Assembly: GCF_022427965.1 (NCBI RefSeq)
Contig: NZ_JAKTTI010000005.1
Span: 62,001 to 126,000 of the forward strand
Source of the DNA: Fredinandcohnia quinoae
GTDB taxonomy: Bacteria; Bacillota; Bacilli; Bacillales; Bacillaceae_L
Direction: 5' to 3'
DNA length: 64,000 bases
Both the position numbers and the translations under genes were made by a program. This document shows positions 19,011 to 29,776 of this stretch, piece after piece (position 1 is the stretch's first letter; each line of letters starts with the position of its first letter). The notes beneath the pieces are model-generated. The model saw nothing but the letters and a program-made list of their open reading frames with translations, was not told the origin of the DNA and did not search any database.

Positions 19011-20518
19011 TCATTTCTATGGAAAATATGATATAATTCTTGTCTCCAATTTGGCGGTTTCCAACTATCGTTATTTTCTATCTCTTTTCTGTATAGATCC
19101 CAATTAATCGTGCAGTGATCACAACATGAGCTTGGCTTATCCATCATCTCCTCATCAAAATAACGAAGCATTTCCTTACGCCTACAATTCTTTGTATGAA
19201 TCCATTTCCTCATAGCCACTAATTTTTTTTGTTTATACAAATAACGTTCTTTTACTGCTTGCTCAATAATTATAAGTGCTGCCTCAATTGTAATTTCCTT
19301 ATCGATTACGTTATTTAATTGTAAATAGTTCTTGATGAACCTCCATTGTGTTTCTGATAAACCTATGAAAGTAAGTAATTGTTCTTCTACAAATTTAGTT
19401 AATGTTACTGATCCTTCTAATTGTATTTGATGATTCAAATTTTCAAGTAATTGCTGAGTTTGCACCACTGTTGGTAGTTCATATTTTATCAAACTTTCGG
19501 GAATTTCATCATCGAATTCATTATAGAGTAGGATTGCTATGCTATCTTTTCCATCTCTGCCGGCACGACCTACCTCTTGCAGATAGCCTTCAACCTGACT
19601 TGGAAAATGAAAATGAATGACATAACGAATATCAGATTTGTTAATTCCCATTCCGAAGGCATTTGTACAACAAATTATCTTGATTTGATTATTAACAAAT
19701 TGCTGTTGAATTAACATACGTTTTTCTTGTTCCATTCCACCGTGATAGAAGGCAACTTTATTTTGACCGTTTTCCCGTAAAAATTCAGCGATATTTTCTG
19801 CCCAGAGGCGACTCGAAAAATAAATTGCACCTGGTCCTTGTAATTGTTGGACTAGCTTCAAAAGTTCACTTTTCTTATCGTTAATTGTTTGTACATGTTT
19901 AACAACCAAAGCTATATTTTTTCGATCAACTGAGTAAATATGCATTTTCGTATTTTCAAGAAGGAGGCTTTTCTCGATATCTATAAGGACCTCTTTCGTA
20001 GCTGTTGCTGTTAATGCTAGGCAAGGCGGATTACCAAATTTCTTCCTAAATTGACCAAGTTGTGAATAATCGGGCCTGAAATCATGCCCCCATTGTGAAA
20101 TACAATGGGCTTCGTCAACTACAAATAATGAAATTGAAATTGACTTTAGACCTTCATAGACACGTTTTGACTGAAGAATTTCGGGTGAAACAAATATATA
20201 TTTATATGTATGAAGCTTGGCTAAAACTTCTCTTTTATCAAAATAGGGAAGGAAACTATTTAAAGCAATGACACTTTTTTCTCCCATTTTTTTCAGCTGT
20301 ATGACTTGATCCTCCATCAACGCTATAAGTGGAGAAATAATGAGAACACTTCCCTCATTCACATATGCTGGAAGTTGATAGCATAACGACTTTCCACCAC
20401 CAGTCGGTAACATTGCAATTACATCATGTTTTGATATAACATCCGAAATGATTTCTTCCTGCCCCTCACGAAATGAAGGATAATTAAATTTCTCTTGTAG
20501 AATCTTATTTAGATTCAT
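19007..20518 (-). CDS. recS: RecQ-family DNA helicase, short RecS type
   Basis: A 3'-5' ATP-dependent DNA helicase. Walker [15 protein letters not shown] (near 38), DEAH box [19 protein letters not shown] (near 134), motif [11 protein letters not shown], motif [12 protein letters not shown], and a C-terminal zinc-binding cysteine cluster ending CCDHC. At 503 residues it lacks the HRDC domain of full RecQ and corresponds to B. subtilis RecS (YpbC) in the same place. It overlaps ypbB by 14 bases. Confidence 0.92.
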   Translation of the reverse strand: MNLNKILQEKFNYPSFREGQEEIISDVISKHDVIAMLPTGGGKSLCYQLPAYVNEGSVLIISPLIALMEDQVIQLKKMGEKSVIALNSFLPYFDKREVLAKLHTYKYIFVSPEILQSKRVYEGLKSISISLFVVDEAHCISQWGHDFRPDYSQLGQFRKKFGNPPCLALTATATKEVLIDIEKSLLLENTKMHIYSVDRKNIALVVKHVQTINDKKSELLKLVQQLQGPGAIYFSSRLWAENIAEFLRENGQNKVAFYHGGMEQEKRMLIQQQFVNNQIKIICCTNAFGMGINKSDIRYVIHFHFPSQVEGYLQEVGRAGRDGKDSIAILLYNEFDDEIPESLIKYELPTVVQTQQLLENLNHQIQLEGSVTLTKFVEEQLLTFIGLSETQWRFIKNYLQLNNVIDKEITIEAALIIIEQAVKERYLYKQKKLVAMRKWIHTKNCRRKEMLRYFDEEMMDKPSSCCDHCTINWDLYRKEIENNDSWKPPNWRQELYHIFHRNE

Positions 20519-21575
20519 GTACTACACCACATTTCGCTAAAACAAGTCTTATTTCAAAATACGTAATTCCGTCCCCCACCGATTCTTTTAATAATCTAAG
20601 TTGTTTCGTATCTATCTGTTGTAAGCTTGTTATAATTTTAAGTTCATGCTTTTTTGATACATACGGCTTTATTGAAAAGTTTGGTACATTATAAGTAATC
20701 TCAACTACATGATCTTCAATTGTATTTTTTTTAAGTTTACGAATACTGGCAATTTCCTCAATAGTCTTTCCTTGTAATAGAAAATGATAAGTTTTTCTAG
20801 TGGAGGATGTTAAGGTTAACATGTCGTTATGAGTCACAACTAAAAGAGAAAGGATGGAGAAATCCAATGTATTTTCTTCAATATAGGCTAGAATAGAATG
20901 AAGTGAATTGATAAAAAGCAAATGAAACCATGTTTCATCCTCACCATAAAAAGCACTTACCTGTTCTATTGTATAGCCAATTTTATTAGAACTCGTTAAC
21001 CTCATAACAAATATACTTGCCTCTAGTTCAGTAACTTGTTCCAGACAAAGTAGACATTCGTTATACAGTTTTATTGCTAAATCAGCACGATTTAATTTTT
21101 GAGTTGCTAAAAAATGCTTCACCCATTCCAATAACTCTTCATCTTGTTGAATAGTAACATAATCTTTATTTGTATAAACTAAATTTGATAATACTTGAGT
21201 TAATAAAGATAGTCTCTTCCAAAATAAACTAGATTTATCGAAATATTTCCATCCGTTTAATTCCTTAGGTAAGGGCTTTTGGTCTAATATATCTGCCAGA
21301 ATGTTTTCACCTTTGTTCGTTAGAGAATACTTATATGAATTTGGGTCAATTTCATAAATAAATGTATTCTTTAACAGAAAATCAGCACTCTCTTCAACTT
21401 GTTCTCTTGTAAGATGATTCAATGTACCAAATAAATGAGCGAGCTGATAAAGTTGTCCATCAGAAATTGTTTGTGATGATTTTTTTCCTACAAGTAAATG
21501 AAAGGCTCCAAAAATTGAACGTTCCCCGTTCAATTTTTGTAAACAATAGAGGATAATTAATGATCGATAATTCAT
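20505..21575 (-). CDS. ypbB: Helix-turn-helix protein YpbB
   Basis: 356 residues, with a C-terminal helix-turn-helix ([24 protein letters not shown], given here in part) like those seen in RecQ C-termini. It is always found next to recS in Bacilli, so it probably works with that helicase; the role is inferred. ATG 21575 ([12 protein letters not shown]) is chosen because GGTGATG precedes it; the longer reading from 21611 starts inside that leader. Confidence 0.85.
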   Translation of the reverse strand: MNYRSLIILYCLQKLNGERSIFGAFHLLVGKKSSQTISDGQLYQLAHLFGTLNHLTREQVEESADFLLKNTFIYEIDPNSYKYSLTNKGENILADILDQKPLPKELNGWKYFDKSSLFWKRLSLLTQVLSNLVYTNKDYVTIQQDEELLEWVKHFLATQKLNRADLAIKLYNECLLCLEQVTELEASIFVMRLTSSNKIGYTIEQVSAFYGEDETWFHLLFINSLHSILAYIEENTLDFSILSLLVVTHNDMLTLTSSTRKTYHFLLQGKTIEEIASIRKLKKNTIEDHVVEITYNVPNFSIKPYVSKKHELKIITSLQQIDTKQLRLLKESVGDGITYFEIRLVLAKCGVVHESK

Positions 21576-22138
<563 letters not shown>

Positions 22139-22157
22139 AACGATACATTCATTGTCT

Positions 22158-22185
22158 AAAGCCCTTTTTAAAGGGCTTTTTTCTT
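22158..22185 (+). terminator. Terminator of fer
   Basis: AAAGCCCTT/AAGGGCTTT stem followed by TTTTT, 20 bases past the fer stop. Confidence 0.9.
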
Positions 22186-22242
22186 TGTAAAAAAATATTT
22201 TTCATTAAACCGCTTACATCCCAAAAATGAGCTTATAACGCA

Positions 22243-22270
22243 TTGACATGCAATTCTTATTATGTTAAAT
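22243..22270 (+). promoter_or_regulatory. Probable SigA promoter of serA
   Basis: A perfect -35 TTGACA (22243-22248), 16-17 bases, then TTAAAT/TAAATT as -10. About 57 bases of leader remain before serA; no riboswitch or T-box was recognised in it. Confidence 0.55.
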
Positions 22271-22327
22271 TATCAGAAATTTAAGAGTTCCGAGATAAAA
22301 TAATTTCAACTGTTAGGAGTCGATTTG

Positions 22328-23902
22328 ATGTTTCATGTATTAGTTTCTGATTCAATGAGTAATGAAGGATTAGCTCCCCTTCTAGAAAACCCCCACCTTC
22401 AGATCATTCAAAAAAATATCAATGAAGTTAGTGAATCATTACATCAATATGATGCACTAGTGGTACGAAGTGCAACAAAAGTAACTGAAGACCTTCTATC
22501 AAAAATGTCAAACCTCAAAATTATCGCACGTGCAGGTGTGGGTGTTGATAATATCGATGTTGAGGCAGCTACGAAACATGGTGTAATTGTTATTAATGCA
22601 CCAGATGGAAATACAATATCAACTGCTGAACATACATTTGCAATGATGGCTTCCCTAGTGCGCCATATTCCACAAGCAAATATATCGGTTAAATCTCGAG
22701 AGTGGAACCGTTCTAGCTATGTAGGAACGGAATTGGCAGGTAAACACTTAGGAATCATCGGCTTTGGTCGTATAGGTTCTGAAATTGCAAAGCGTGCTCG
22801 TGCATTCGATATGCAGGTTCATGTGTTTGATCCATTTTTGCCAAAAACAAGAGCAGAAAAATTAGGTGTAGATATTTGTACACTCGAAGAAGTTTTAAAA
22901 ATTGCTGACATTATTACTGTACATACACCATTAACTAAGGATACTAAGGGACTTCTAGGTAAAGAAAATTTGGCAAAAACAAAAAAAGGGGTATACCTCT
23001 TAAATTGCGCGCGTGGTGGAATTATTGATGAAAATGCGGTCATCCATTTCTTAGAAAGCGGCCATGTGGCAGGAATGGCATTAGATGTGTTTGAAATTGA
23101 ACCACCTACTAATCAAAGATTAATAGAATTTGAGCAAGTAATTGCCACTCCACACTTAGGGGCATCAACTAAAGAGGCTCAGCTCAATGTCGCAAGCCAA
23201 GTTGCAAGAGAGGTTTCCGATTTCTTTAATGGAAAACCTGTCACATCTTCAATTAATTTACCTGCAATGTCGAAGGACGTATATGAAAAGATTCAACCAT
23301 ACTATGAATTATCAAAAAAGATGGGGTTAATTGTATCACAATGCATGAATGAACCAGTTCAAGAAATTTCGATTACCTACGCTGGTTCTGTTACTGATTT
23401 AGAAACCTCCTTTATAACAAGAGGTTTATTATCTGGATTCCTAACTACAAGAATTGATACGACTATTAATGAGGTAAATGCAGCGATGATTTCGAAAGAA
23501 CTTGGAATTACCTTTGGAGATAAAGTATCATCAAATACGTATGGGTATTCTAATAGTATTACAGTGGTAGCCATTGGAGAAACTAAAACCTTTGAGATTC
23601 GCGGTACGTACGTTGCACACTACGGTGGAAGGATTGTTAGTTTAAATGGATTTAATATCGATTTTTCGCCTGAAGGAAACCTACTATACATCCAACATAC
23701 AGACAGACCTGGGGTTATCGGAAAAGTAGGAAACATTTTAGGGGATAATGAAATTAACATTGCAACAATGCAAGTGGGCAGAAAGGAAATGGGTGGAGAA
23801 GCAATTATGATGCTTAGCTTTGATAAACCTATTCAAGAAAATGTCGGCCATGTTCTAAAAAATGTCGGTGATATAGTAAATATCCGTAAAATAGATCTAT
23901 AA
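22328..23902 (+). CDS. serA: D-3-phosphoglycerate dehydrogenase SerA
   Basis: Catalyses the first step of serine biosynthesis, oxidising 3-phosphoglycerate. 524 residues: catalytic domain, NAD-binding Rossmann motif GIIGFGRIG (near 143), catalytic LNCARGGIIDE and HLGAST segments, an intervening domain, and a C-terminal ACT domain (TDRPGVIGKVGNILG near 458) for serine feedback. ATG 22328 follows TTAGGAG; the ORF could also begin at the TTG just before it. It converges with the PHP phosphatase gene. Confidence 0.97.
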   Translation: MFHVLVSDSMSNEGLAPLLENPHLQIIQKNINEVSESLHQYDALVVRSATKVTEDLLSKMSNLKIIARAGVGVDNIDVEAATKHGVIVINAPDGNTISTAEHTFAMMASLVRHIPQANISVKSREWNRSSYVGTELAGKHLGIIGFGRIGSEIAKRARAFDMQVHVFDPFLPKTRAEKLGVDICTLEEVLKIADIITVHTPLTKDTKGLLGKENLAKTKKGVYLLNCARGGIIDENAVIHFLESGHVAGMALDVFEIEPPTNQRLIEFEQVIATPHLGASTKEAQLNVASQVAREVSDFFNGKPVTSSINLPAMSKDVYEKIQPYYELSKKMGLIVSQCMNEPVQEISITYAGSVTDLETSFITRGLLSGFLTTRIDTTINEVNAAMISKELGITFGDKVSSNTYGYSNSITVVAIGETKTFEIRGTYVAHYGGRIVSLNGFNIDFSPEGNLLYIQHTDRPGVIGKVGNILGDNEINIATMQVGRKEMGGEAIMMLSFDKPIQENVGHVLKNVGDIVNIRKIDL

Positions 23903-23906
23903 AAGA

Positions 23907-23938
23907 AAGCAGGCAAATGCCTGCTTATTTTTTTTAGA
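23907..23938 (+). terminator. Terminator of serA
   Basis: AAGCAGGC/GCCTGCTT stem, 4-base loop, then TATTTTTTTT. It immediately follows the serA stop and precedes the convergent gene's stop. Confidence 0.9.
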
Positions 23939-23949
23939 TTAGATTGGAT

Positions 23950-24762
23950 TTAGTCTAGTGGAACCTCTTTCCTGTCACCCTTATTGAATGTCATTAACGA
24001 CTTATATCCTACACTTTTAGCAAGTCTAATGGCTTGGTCGTAATCTGCACCAACGTGTTCTGGCTTATGTGCATCAGACGACAAAACAATTGGGATCTTT
24101 TTGTCATAACACATTTGAAGAAGCCTTGGATCAGGATACAGCTTTCCTATCGGTTTACGTAAACCTGCAGTACTTATTTCAACACAAGTCTTAGAATTTG
24201 CAAGTGCTGTCGTTGCTCTATCGAACTGTTCTAACAAAAATTCTTCATCATCTGGGATATATTTAAATATTTTCACAAGATCTATATGACCGATAATATC
24301 AAATAAATTTGATTCAGCTAAAGTAACCACTTGATCATAGTATTTTTCATATGTATCGTGTAAGTCACGTCTGTCCCACTCTTTGCGAAATTCCGCCAAG
24401 TCAATCCCAAAATCATTAATCCAATGAATGGATCCTATTACATAATCAAAATTATATGAGCGGATAAACTGCTCCATTTCTTTATGTTTACCTGGTGTAT
24501 AATCCATTTCAATTGACATTTTCACATCAATATTCCTATTCCAGGCATCCATAAACAGAGCCACGTAATCTTTCATGTCATAGTAACGTCTTTCATCCAC
24601 CCAAGGATTTCGTAAAATATCCTTTGTCTGATAAAAATGATAAGCATGTTCTGAGATACCGAAATGTTCAATCTTTTTTTCATTTGCAGTGTTCACAAAT
24701 TCCATTAGATAATCATTTGTTAGTGTTCCAAGCTCTAGGTGATTATGATAATCAGTAAGCAT
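23950..24762 (-). CDS. PHP-domain phosphatase, histidinol-phosphatase family
   Basis: 270 residues of the PHP superfamily. Metal-ligand motifs occur in order: DYHNHLELG (3-11), GISEHAYHF (near 38), IEMDYTPG (near 83), GSIHW (near 111), GHIDLVK (near 158) and SSDAHKPEHVG (near 229). The closest family is HisK/HisJ-type histidinol-phosphatase, but no histidine genes are nearby, so the substrate is uncertain. GGGGGAG precedes the ATG. Confidence 0.85.
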   Translation of the reverse strand: MLTDYHNHLELGTLTNDYLMEFVNTANEKKIEHFGISEHAYHFYQTKDILRNPWVDERRYYDMKDYVALFMDAWNRNIDVKMSIEMDYTPGKHKEMEQFIRSYNFDYVIGSIHWINDFGIDLAEFRKEWDRRDLHDTYEKYYDQVVTLAESNLFDIIGHIDLVKIFKYIPDDEEFLLEQFDRATTALANSKTCVEISTAGLRKPIGKLYPDPRLLQMCYDKKIPIVLSSDAHKPEHVGADYDQAIRLAKSVGYKSLMTFNKGDRKEVPLD

Positions 24763-24843
24763 CGAACTCCCCCTCTAGTTTTTTATCATTATAACCGAAT
24801 ACTTACTATGAGGGAAAGGATAAGTTCTCCATAAATCGCAAGA

Positions 24844-25806
24844 TTACGACTTTTCAATTATTAGGACTTGCATTGGGAAAATTAAATCCTCAGTTAGATT
24901 ATTTAGTGCCTTTAATTCATTGACTGACATTCCATAATGATTTGCAATAACTGATAAGGATTCACCTTCTTTTACAACATATGTTTTTTCTTTGTTATGA
25001 TATATATCCAGCGATTGTCCGACTAAAAGAAGTGAGGAATCTAGTTGATTCCATGTCATCAGAGAATCAATAGTAACATTATATTGTTTTGAGATATCCC
25101 AAAGAGTCTGACCCTTATCGATTGTAATATTTGTAACTGCTTCTTCATTGTTTTGCATATTGGCTACTTCAATATTTCCAACTAAAGTTTCTTCATTTTC
25201 AATATGATTAGGCTCCTGATAATTATAGCCTTTACTGAGTGTAAGTTTCAGTTGTGACTGTCTTTCCTTTTCTTCCTCAATCTTTGTTGTAATTAATACT
25301 GGTTCATCTGTTAAAATTGTTAATGGGTTAATCGCATTATTTCTTGCAGAATTCCATTCTCCATTATGTACTTCAAAATGTAAATGTGGACCTGTGGATC
25401 TTCCGGTACTTCCGATATCACCAATGATTTGTCCGCGTTCAACCATATCTCCTTCTTCGACACTTCTTTTACTTAAATGAGCATACACTGTTTCATACCC
25501 ATTTGGATGCTCAATAAAAATGACATTTCCATATGATGAAGAAGAATAATAAGATTTTTTTACCTTACCTTCTATAACTGCATATATTTTATCTCCAAAA
25601 GGAGCTGCAATGTCTAAACCTCTATGTGAACCATGCCTTGAGCCGAAAGTATCTGTAATTGTTCCAATAACAGGCCATGCCCATTGTTCAGTATTTTCTT
25701 GATTGGAAATCGTTTCTGCGGATACATCATGACTTCCTACAAATAATAAACCTAAACAAGCCGCCATTACGACAACCACTACAATTCGCTTTATTGTTTC
25801 TAGCAT
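24844..25806 (-). CDS. Secreted M23 peptidase with two LysM domains
   Basis: 320 residues: N-terminal signal/anchor (about 5-27), an M23 (LytM) zinc endopeptidase domain with HRGLDIAAP (near 62) and HLHFEVH (near 142), then two LysM peptidoglycan-binding domains (about 228-272 and 276-319). Start ATG 25806 lies six bases after AGGAGG; the longer reading is rejected. It is monocistronic between sigX-rsiX and the PHP gene. A possible SigE-type promoter lies at 25844-25873, which would make it a mother-cell sporulation protein; otherwise it is a cell-wall hydrolase. Confidence 0.88.
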   Translation of the reverse strand: MLETIKRIVVVVVMAACLGLLFVGSHDVSAETISNQENTEQWAWPVIGTITDTFGSRHGSHRGLDIAAPFGDKIYAVIEGKVKKSYYSSSSYGNVIFIEHPNGYETVYAHLSKRSVEEGDMVERGQIIGDIGSTGRSTGPHLHFEVHNGEWNSARNNAINPLTILTDEPVLITTKIEEEKERQSQLKLTLSKGYNYQEPNHIENEETLVGNIEVANMQNNEEAVTNITIDKGQTLWDISKQYNVTIDSLMTWNQLDSSLLLVGQSLDIYHNKEKTYVVKEGESLSVIANHYGMSVNELKALNNLTEDLIFPMQVLIIEKS

Positions 25807-25843
25807 CAATATCCTCCTCAAAGTTTCGCTTTGGTTGCTATGT

Positions 25844-25873
25844 ATCTTATGTAAGCCCGTCTATGAATAGAAC
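25844..25873 (-). promoter_or_regulatory. Possible SigE-type promoter of the M23/LysM gene
   Basis: GTTCTATT, 14 bases, CATAAGAT on the minus strand: six of eight matches in each box to the SigE consensus, 38 bases before the start codon. Confidence 0.4.
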
Positions 25874-25991
25874 ATGCATTAATTTGTTAGATTACACCAC
25901 CTTTTTAGTTAAATGCTTTTATATAGAGGTTTTTACAAACACCTTTCTATTGTCTGAAATATATTCTTAAAATATGTAATAAAAATAAAAT

Positions 25992-26018
25992 AAAAAAGAG
26001 ACTAGATGTCTCTTTTTT
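25992..26018 (-). terminator. Terminator of sigX-rsiX
   Basis: AAAAAAGAGAC/GTCTCTTTTTT stem with a 5-base loop, T-rich tail on the minus strand, overlapping the rsiX stop. Confidence 0.85.
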
Positions 26019-27267
26019 ATTTAAACTTTATTGGGTTGGGTGCTAATGGTACTGGTTCTGGCTTTCCGAATGTGACGTCACCAATTTGTTCTATTCCGCC
26101 ATTGAATGTTACTGTTTCGTATCCAAATTCCTTTGCAGTCATCATAATGGCATCTAGCATTAGGATGCATGTGTCATTATTTCCAAGATTGGCATTTTCA
26201 TCAAAGACAATTTCGAGACTACTTCCTTCGGGGTTAATCTCTTTAATTGAGGCTGAATCTGGTATTGTTGCATGATAATAATCACCCTCTTGTTGCCATT
26301 CACCTTCCTGTTGTCCCTTCATTCTTTCAATTGCATCCTGGATTGTTTCAAAAGAATTAAATGTTTGTGCCAATACTTTATAATCTGATCCTTCTTTCTT
26401 ATAGTATAAATACGCTTTTTTGTTTCCTTTTTGAACTTCTATGCTGTCTTCAATAATTCCGGTTTGGCCTCTCGCGATCCCTTGTTTGTCACTCTGAAAA
26501 AATTCAACTTGCTCATAATCTGCACCTAATAAATTGAATGAATTGAGTGCAATATTAAAGGAAAAGGATTCAGCAGATGTAAAGGATCCTGTTTCAAGCT
26601 CACTTGGGATATCTATTCTAATAATCTTTGTTCCAGCAGGACTTGTTACCTCTGTGAAATCAGAGAAGTATCGGGTTGGAAACTCATCTATTCCCCATGT
26701 TATATGAGTACGAATAAGTTCATTGAATTGTGGTATATGCTTCTCAAATTGCTCAATGATGTTATTTCCATCTGATTTTACGATGATACTTACTATTGTG
26801 GGAAAGGACACCTCTTCAAGAGTAACACCGTATGTTAATAAGGTTTCATCTTCTTCGATATGACGTACAACATACTCCTGTTGTTCTTCACTATACTTAG
26901 CAATCTTAGCCTCACTTTTATTATCTTTATCCTCACCAGAGTCCATCTTTTTGCTTATTTCAATATTTTCATCTTTTTGAATCATTGTCTTCGCTTCTTC
27001 AAGCTCTGCGCTTTGATCGGCTGTATCATTTTCACTCGCTATATCTCTTGTCTGATCATTCATTAAGGGAGGAACTAATAGTAATAATAATAAAGCAACT
27101 GCTGCCGTTGCGAGAGAAGGAACAATCCAGCGCTTCTTCTTTGTCTTTTTGATCTTATAGGAAATATTTTGATAAATTTCGTGTGGATTTTGGCTGTCTT
27201 TTATTTGTGGCATTTGCGTAAGCAATTGCTCAAGCTGGTCATCGTTCCACTCTGATTTTCTCATCAT
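26017..27267 (-). CDS. rsiX: Anti-sigma factor RsiX
   Basis: A membrane protein of 416 residues that should bind and hold SigX. A cytosolic N-terminal sigma-binding region (about 1-42) is followed by one membrane span (about 46-68) and a large extracytoplasmic domain ending in a GerMN-like segment (LEIVFDENANLGNNDTCILM region, cited in part as FDENANLG). B. subtilis RsiX has about 368 residues, so this one is somewhat longer. It overlaps sigX by 29 bases, as expected for a coupled sigma/anti-sigma pair. Confidence 0.85.
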   Translation of the reverse strand: MMRKSEWNDDQLEQLLTQMPQIKDSQNPHEIYQNISYKIKKTKKKRWIVPSLATAAVALLLLLLVPPLMNDQTRDIASENDTADQSAELEEAKTMIQKDENIEISKKMDSGEDKDNKSEAKIAKYSEEQQEYVVRHIEEDETLLTYGVTLEEVSFPTIVSIIVKSDGNNIIEQFEKHIPQFNELIRTHITWGIDEFPTRYFSDFTEVTSPAGTKIIRIDIPSELETGSFTSAESFSFNIALNSFNLLGADYEQVEFFQSDKQGIARGQTGIIEDSIEVQKGNKKAYLYYKKEGSDYKVLAQTFNSFETIQDAIERMKGQQEGEWQQEGDYYHATIPDSASIKEINPEGSSLEIVFDENANLGNNDTCILMLDAIMMTAKEFGYETVTFNGGIEQIGDVTFGKPEPVPLAPNPIKFK

Positions 27268-27790
27268 CTACTCCCTCCCTTATCCCCATTTCTTCCATGT
27301 GTGCCTTCAATATCTTTAATCCACGATGCTGTGTTGTCTTTACCTTGCTTTCAGTCCAGCCTAGACTTTCCGCCGTTTCAACGATCGATAAAGACTGGAT
27401 GTAGCGTAAGATTAACACCATACGCTGATCAACTGAACACTTATCCAAACAGTGATACATGATTTGTACTTGTTCATTTTGAAGCGCTATTTCCTCTGGA
27501 AGTGGTGCAAAATCTTTTACATCTTGTTTATTCCAATCAAAGGAATCTATTATTCTTTGTTTCCAGCCCTTTTGCTTTCGAAATGAATCAATCGCAACAT
27601 GTCTTGCAATTGAGAATAACCATGTTTTCTCACTGCTTTTCCCTTCAAATCTATCATAAGATTTCAGCACTCGTATATACACTTCTTGAACGAGGTCCTC
27701 AGCTTGTTCACGATTTTTAACCATGTAAAACAAAAAGGAAAAGACATCGTGATGATATTTTTCATAGAGTTCTTGAAAAACGGTTTCCAT
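27239..27790 (-). CDS. sigX: ECF sigma factor SigX
   Basis: An extracytoplasmic-function sigma factor of 183 residues. Region 2 contains REQAEDLVQEVYIRVLKSYDRF and KTWLFSIARHVAIDSFR; region 4 contains the helix-turn-helix LSIVETAESLGWTESKVKTTQHRGL (parts only: ETAESLGWTESKVK). Position between resE and rsiX is the B. subtilis sigX locus, where SigX adjusts cell-surface charge. GGGAGG is seven bases before the ATG. A SigX-type promoter lies directly upstream. Confidence 0.93.
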   Translation of the reverse strand: METVFQELYEKYHHDVFSFLFYMVKNREQAEDLVQEVYIRVLKSYDRFEGKSSEKTWLFSIARHVAIDSFRKQKGWKQRIIDSFDWNKQDVKDFAPLPEEIALQNEQVQIMYHCLDKCSVDQRMVLILRYIQSLSIVETAESLGWTESKVKTTQHRGLKILKAHMEEMGIREGVDDEKIRVER

Positions 27791-27816
27791 ACTGCTTCCT
27801 CCCGTTCAATTTATTA

Positions 27817-27842
27817 GTCGCATCTTTTTAAAAAAAGTTACA
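27817..27842 (-). promoter_or_regulatory. SigX-type autoregulatory promoter
   Basis: TGTAAC, 16 bases, CGAC on the minus strand, 27 bases upstream of sigX. This is the -35/-10 pattern used by SigX in B. subtilis, so sigX probably drives its own operon. Confidence 0.7.
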
Positions 27843-27868
27843 CTCCTCATAATATAGTATGTTTTATA

Positions 27869-27908
27869 TGAAAAAGGAAGAATATTTCAGTATATTCTTC
27901 CTTTTTCA
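27869..27908. terminator. Strong bidirectional terminator between resE and sigX
   Basis: A 17-bp perfect stem (TGAAAAAGGAAGAATAT with complement) and a 6-base loop; runs of A and T flank it on both strands. It separates the res genes from sigX. Confidence 0.85.
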
Positions 27909-27991
27909 TTCTTTATTTAGTTTGAATTGATAAACAAATTAGTTCTGAATTGTTTCTTATGAAACAAGAATCTTCGCCATGATGCTTCAAA

Positions 27992-29776
27992 TTACTCGTT
28001 ATTTCGAGGTAAAAAGAATGTAAAAGTTGTTCCTTCATCAATTTTACTATGAACGGATATATTACCTTGATGTGCATCAATAATATTTTTTGCGATTGCA
28101 AGTCCAAGGCCAGTTCCTGACTTCCCACGTGTCCTCGCTTTATCCGCTTTATAAAATCTTTCAAATACAAATGGCAAATCATCTTCGGGTATTCCTGCAC
28201 CCGTATCTTGAACATCAAGAAGTAACCCATTTTCCTGGGCTGTAATCCGGAGCTCTACTTTCCCGCCTTCTAATGTATGCCTGATTGCATTATCTATTAA
28301 ATTGGTTAACACTTGTTCGATTCGATCTGGATCAAGTTGATATTGTCCAATATTCAAATTTTTAGAATAAGTGAGTGAAATGTTCTTTTCCTTTGCAAGT
28401 CCTTGAAATTTTCGAATTACTCTTTCTATATAATGATCAAAATCAATTTTTTCGATATTAAGTGTAATATGTCCGGCCTGAATTCTCGCTAAATCTAATA
28501 ATTCATTGACCAATCGACCCATTCGAAGTGATTCTTCATAAATGACCTTGGCTATTTCCTTCTTTTCCTCTTCAGAGCTAGCAATATCATCGATTATTGC
28601 CTCACTATACCCCTGTAGCATTGCAATTGGCGTTCGAAGCTCATGTGAGACATTAGCAATGAAATCCTCCCGTAATTTATCTAATCGTCTCTCCTCTGTC
28701 ATATCACGAAGAACTGCTACAGCTCCCCTAATATAAGTCTGATTGTATAGAGGACTCATCAAAATAACCCATGTTCTACCTTGAAGGCTAATTTCAACAA
28801 ATTGTTCTTTTTCAAAGGATACAGCACGATGAAATAAATCTTTTACTTCTGGCGGTAGTTCTTCTCCAACTTCTTGATACATCCCTTGCTGATAATACCA
28901 TGCTTGAAGAAAACGGTCTGCTGGTGGATTTGTAATTAAGATTGTACCGTCACGATTTAACGTGATTACACCATCAGCCATACTGCTAAGTATACTTGAT
29001 AATTGCTCTTTTTCTTGATTGAGAGCATTAAGATTATACTTTAACTGCCTTCCCATTTGATTGAACGCCATCGCTAATTCACCTATTTCATCATGTGTGA
29101 GAATAGGAACTTTAGTATCGAACTTTCCTCTTGAGACTTCAAATGCTGCTTCTCTCATTTTTCTTAATGGGGCAGTTACTCGTGTTAATAAAAAGAAAGC
29201 AAATACAGTAGTTAACACTATTGCTATTCCTGCAGCTAATAAAATAAACTTAGTCGTATGCTTCGTAGTTTCTTGTACAACATCTAAGGATTGATAAAGA
29301 AATACGGCACCTTTTTTATCTTCTTCAATATGAAGAGGAGCACCTACTACAAATAATTCAGTTGGATTATTAATTTTTTGATTTTTATCAGGCAAATAGA
29401 TTTTTTTACTCTCTCTCTTATCATTTGTAAAAACTTTTTGCAAATCTGAATCATTTGTTAATGTAGAAATAGGTATATTGGGGATTGAACCACGATCTGG
29501 TGAAACCCAATATGTTTTTTCGTCAGCGATAATAATTACCTTTGTAACCTTATCAACTAACTCCCACGATATTGATCTTGCTACATCCTTATCCTCATGC
29601 TCTTCCATAATTGTAGCAATCTTGGATGCTACCTCTTTTAAATTTGCCTCAGCTTCCTCATCATGGTAATTCTCGAAAAAACCTAATAGTAAAATAGTGA
29701 GAATAAATAGCACAAAAGAAATTAATAAGAGAATGGTAATCCATAGCTTACCAACTATACTTCTCCAAAACATCAT
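27992..29776 (-). CDS. resE: Redox-responsive sensor histidine kinase ResE
   Basis: 594 residues: a membrane span near 10-31, an extracytoplasmic sensor region, a second span near 173-195, HAMP domain (about 197-248), PAS domain (about 258-360), HisKA with the phospho-acceptor in VSHELRTPI (near 375), and HATPase_c with N box [20 protein letters not shown] and GTGLGLAI. Signals low oxygen/nitric oxide status to ResD. The gene overlaps resD by four bases. Confidence 0.95.
   Translation of the reverse strand: MMFWRSIVGKLWITILLLISFVLFILTILLLGFFENYHDEEAEANLKEVASKIATIMEEHEDKDVARSISWELVDKVTKVIIIADEKTYWVSPDRGSIPNIPISTLTNDSDLQKVFTNDKRESKKIYLPDKNQKINNPTELFVVGAPLHIEEDKKGAVFLYQSLDVVQETTKHTTKFILLAAGIAIVLTTVFAFFLLTRVTAPLRKMREAAFEVSRGKFDTKVPILTHDEIGELAMAFNQMGRQLKYNLNALNQEKEQLSSILSSMADGVITLNRDGTILITNPPADRFLQAWYYQQGMYQEVGEELPPEVKDLFHRAVSFEKEQFVEISLQGRTWVILMSPLYNQTYIRGAVAVLRDMTEERRLDKLREDFIANVSHELRTPIAMLQGYSEAIIDDIASSEEEKKEIAKVIYEESLRMGRLVNELLDLARIQAGHITLNIEKIDFDHYIERVIRKFQGLAKEKNISLTYSKNLNIGQYQLDPDRIEQVLTNLIDNAIRHTLEGGKVELRITAQENGLLLDVQDTGAGIPEDDLPFVFERFYKADKARTRGKSGTGLGLAIAKNIIDAHQGNISVHSKIDEGTTFTFFLPRNNE

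Noticed and set aside
27913-28230. 105-codon minus-strand frame at the resE 3' end
   Set aside because: Overlaps the resE ATPase domain in another frame and runs to the resE terminator region; no ribosome site.
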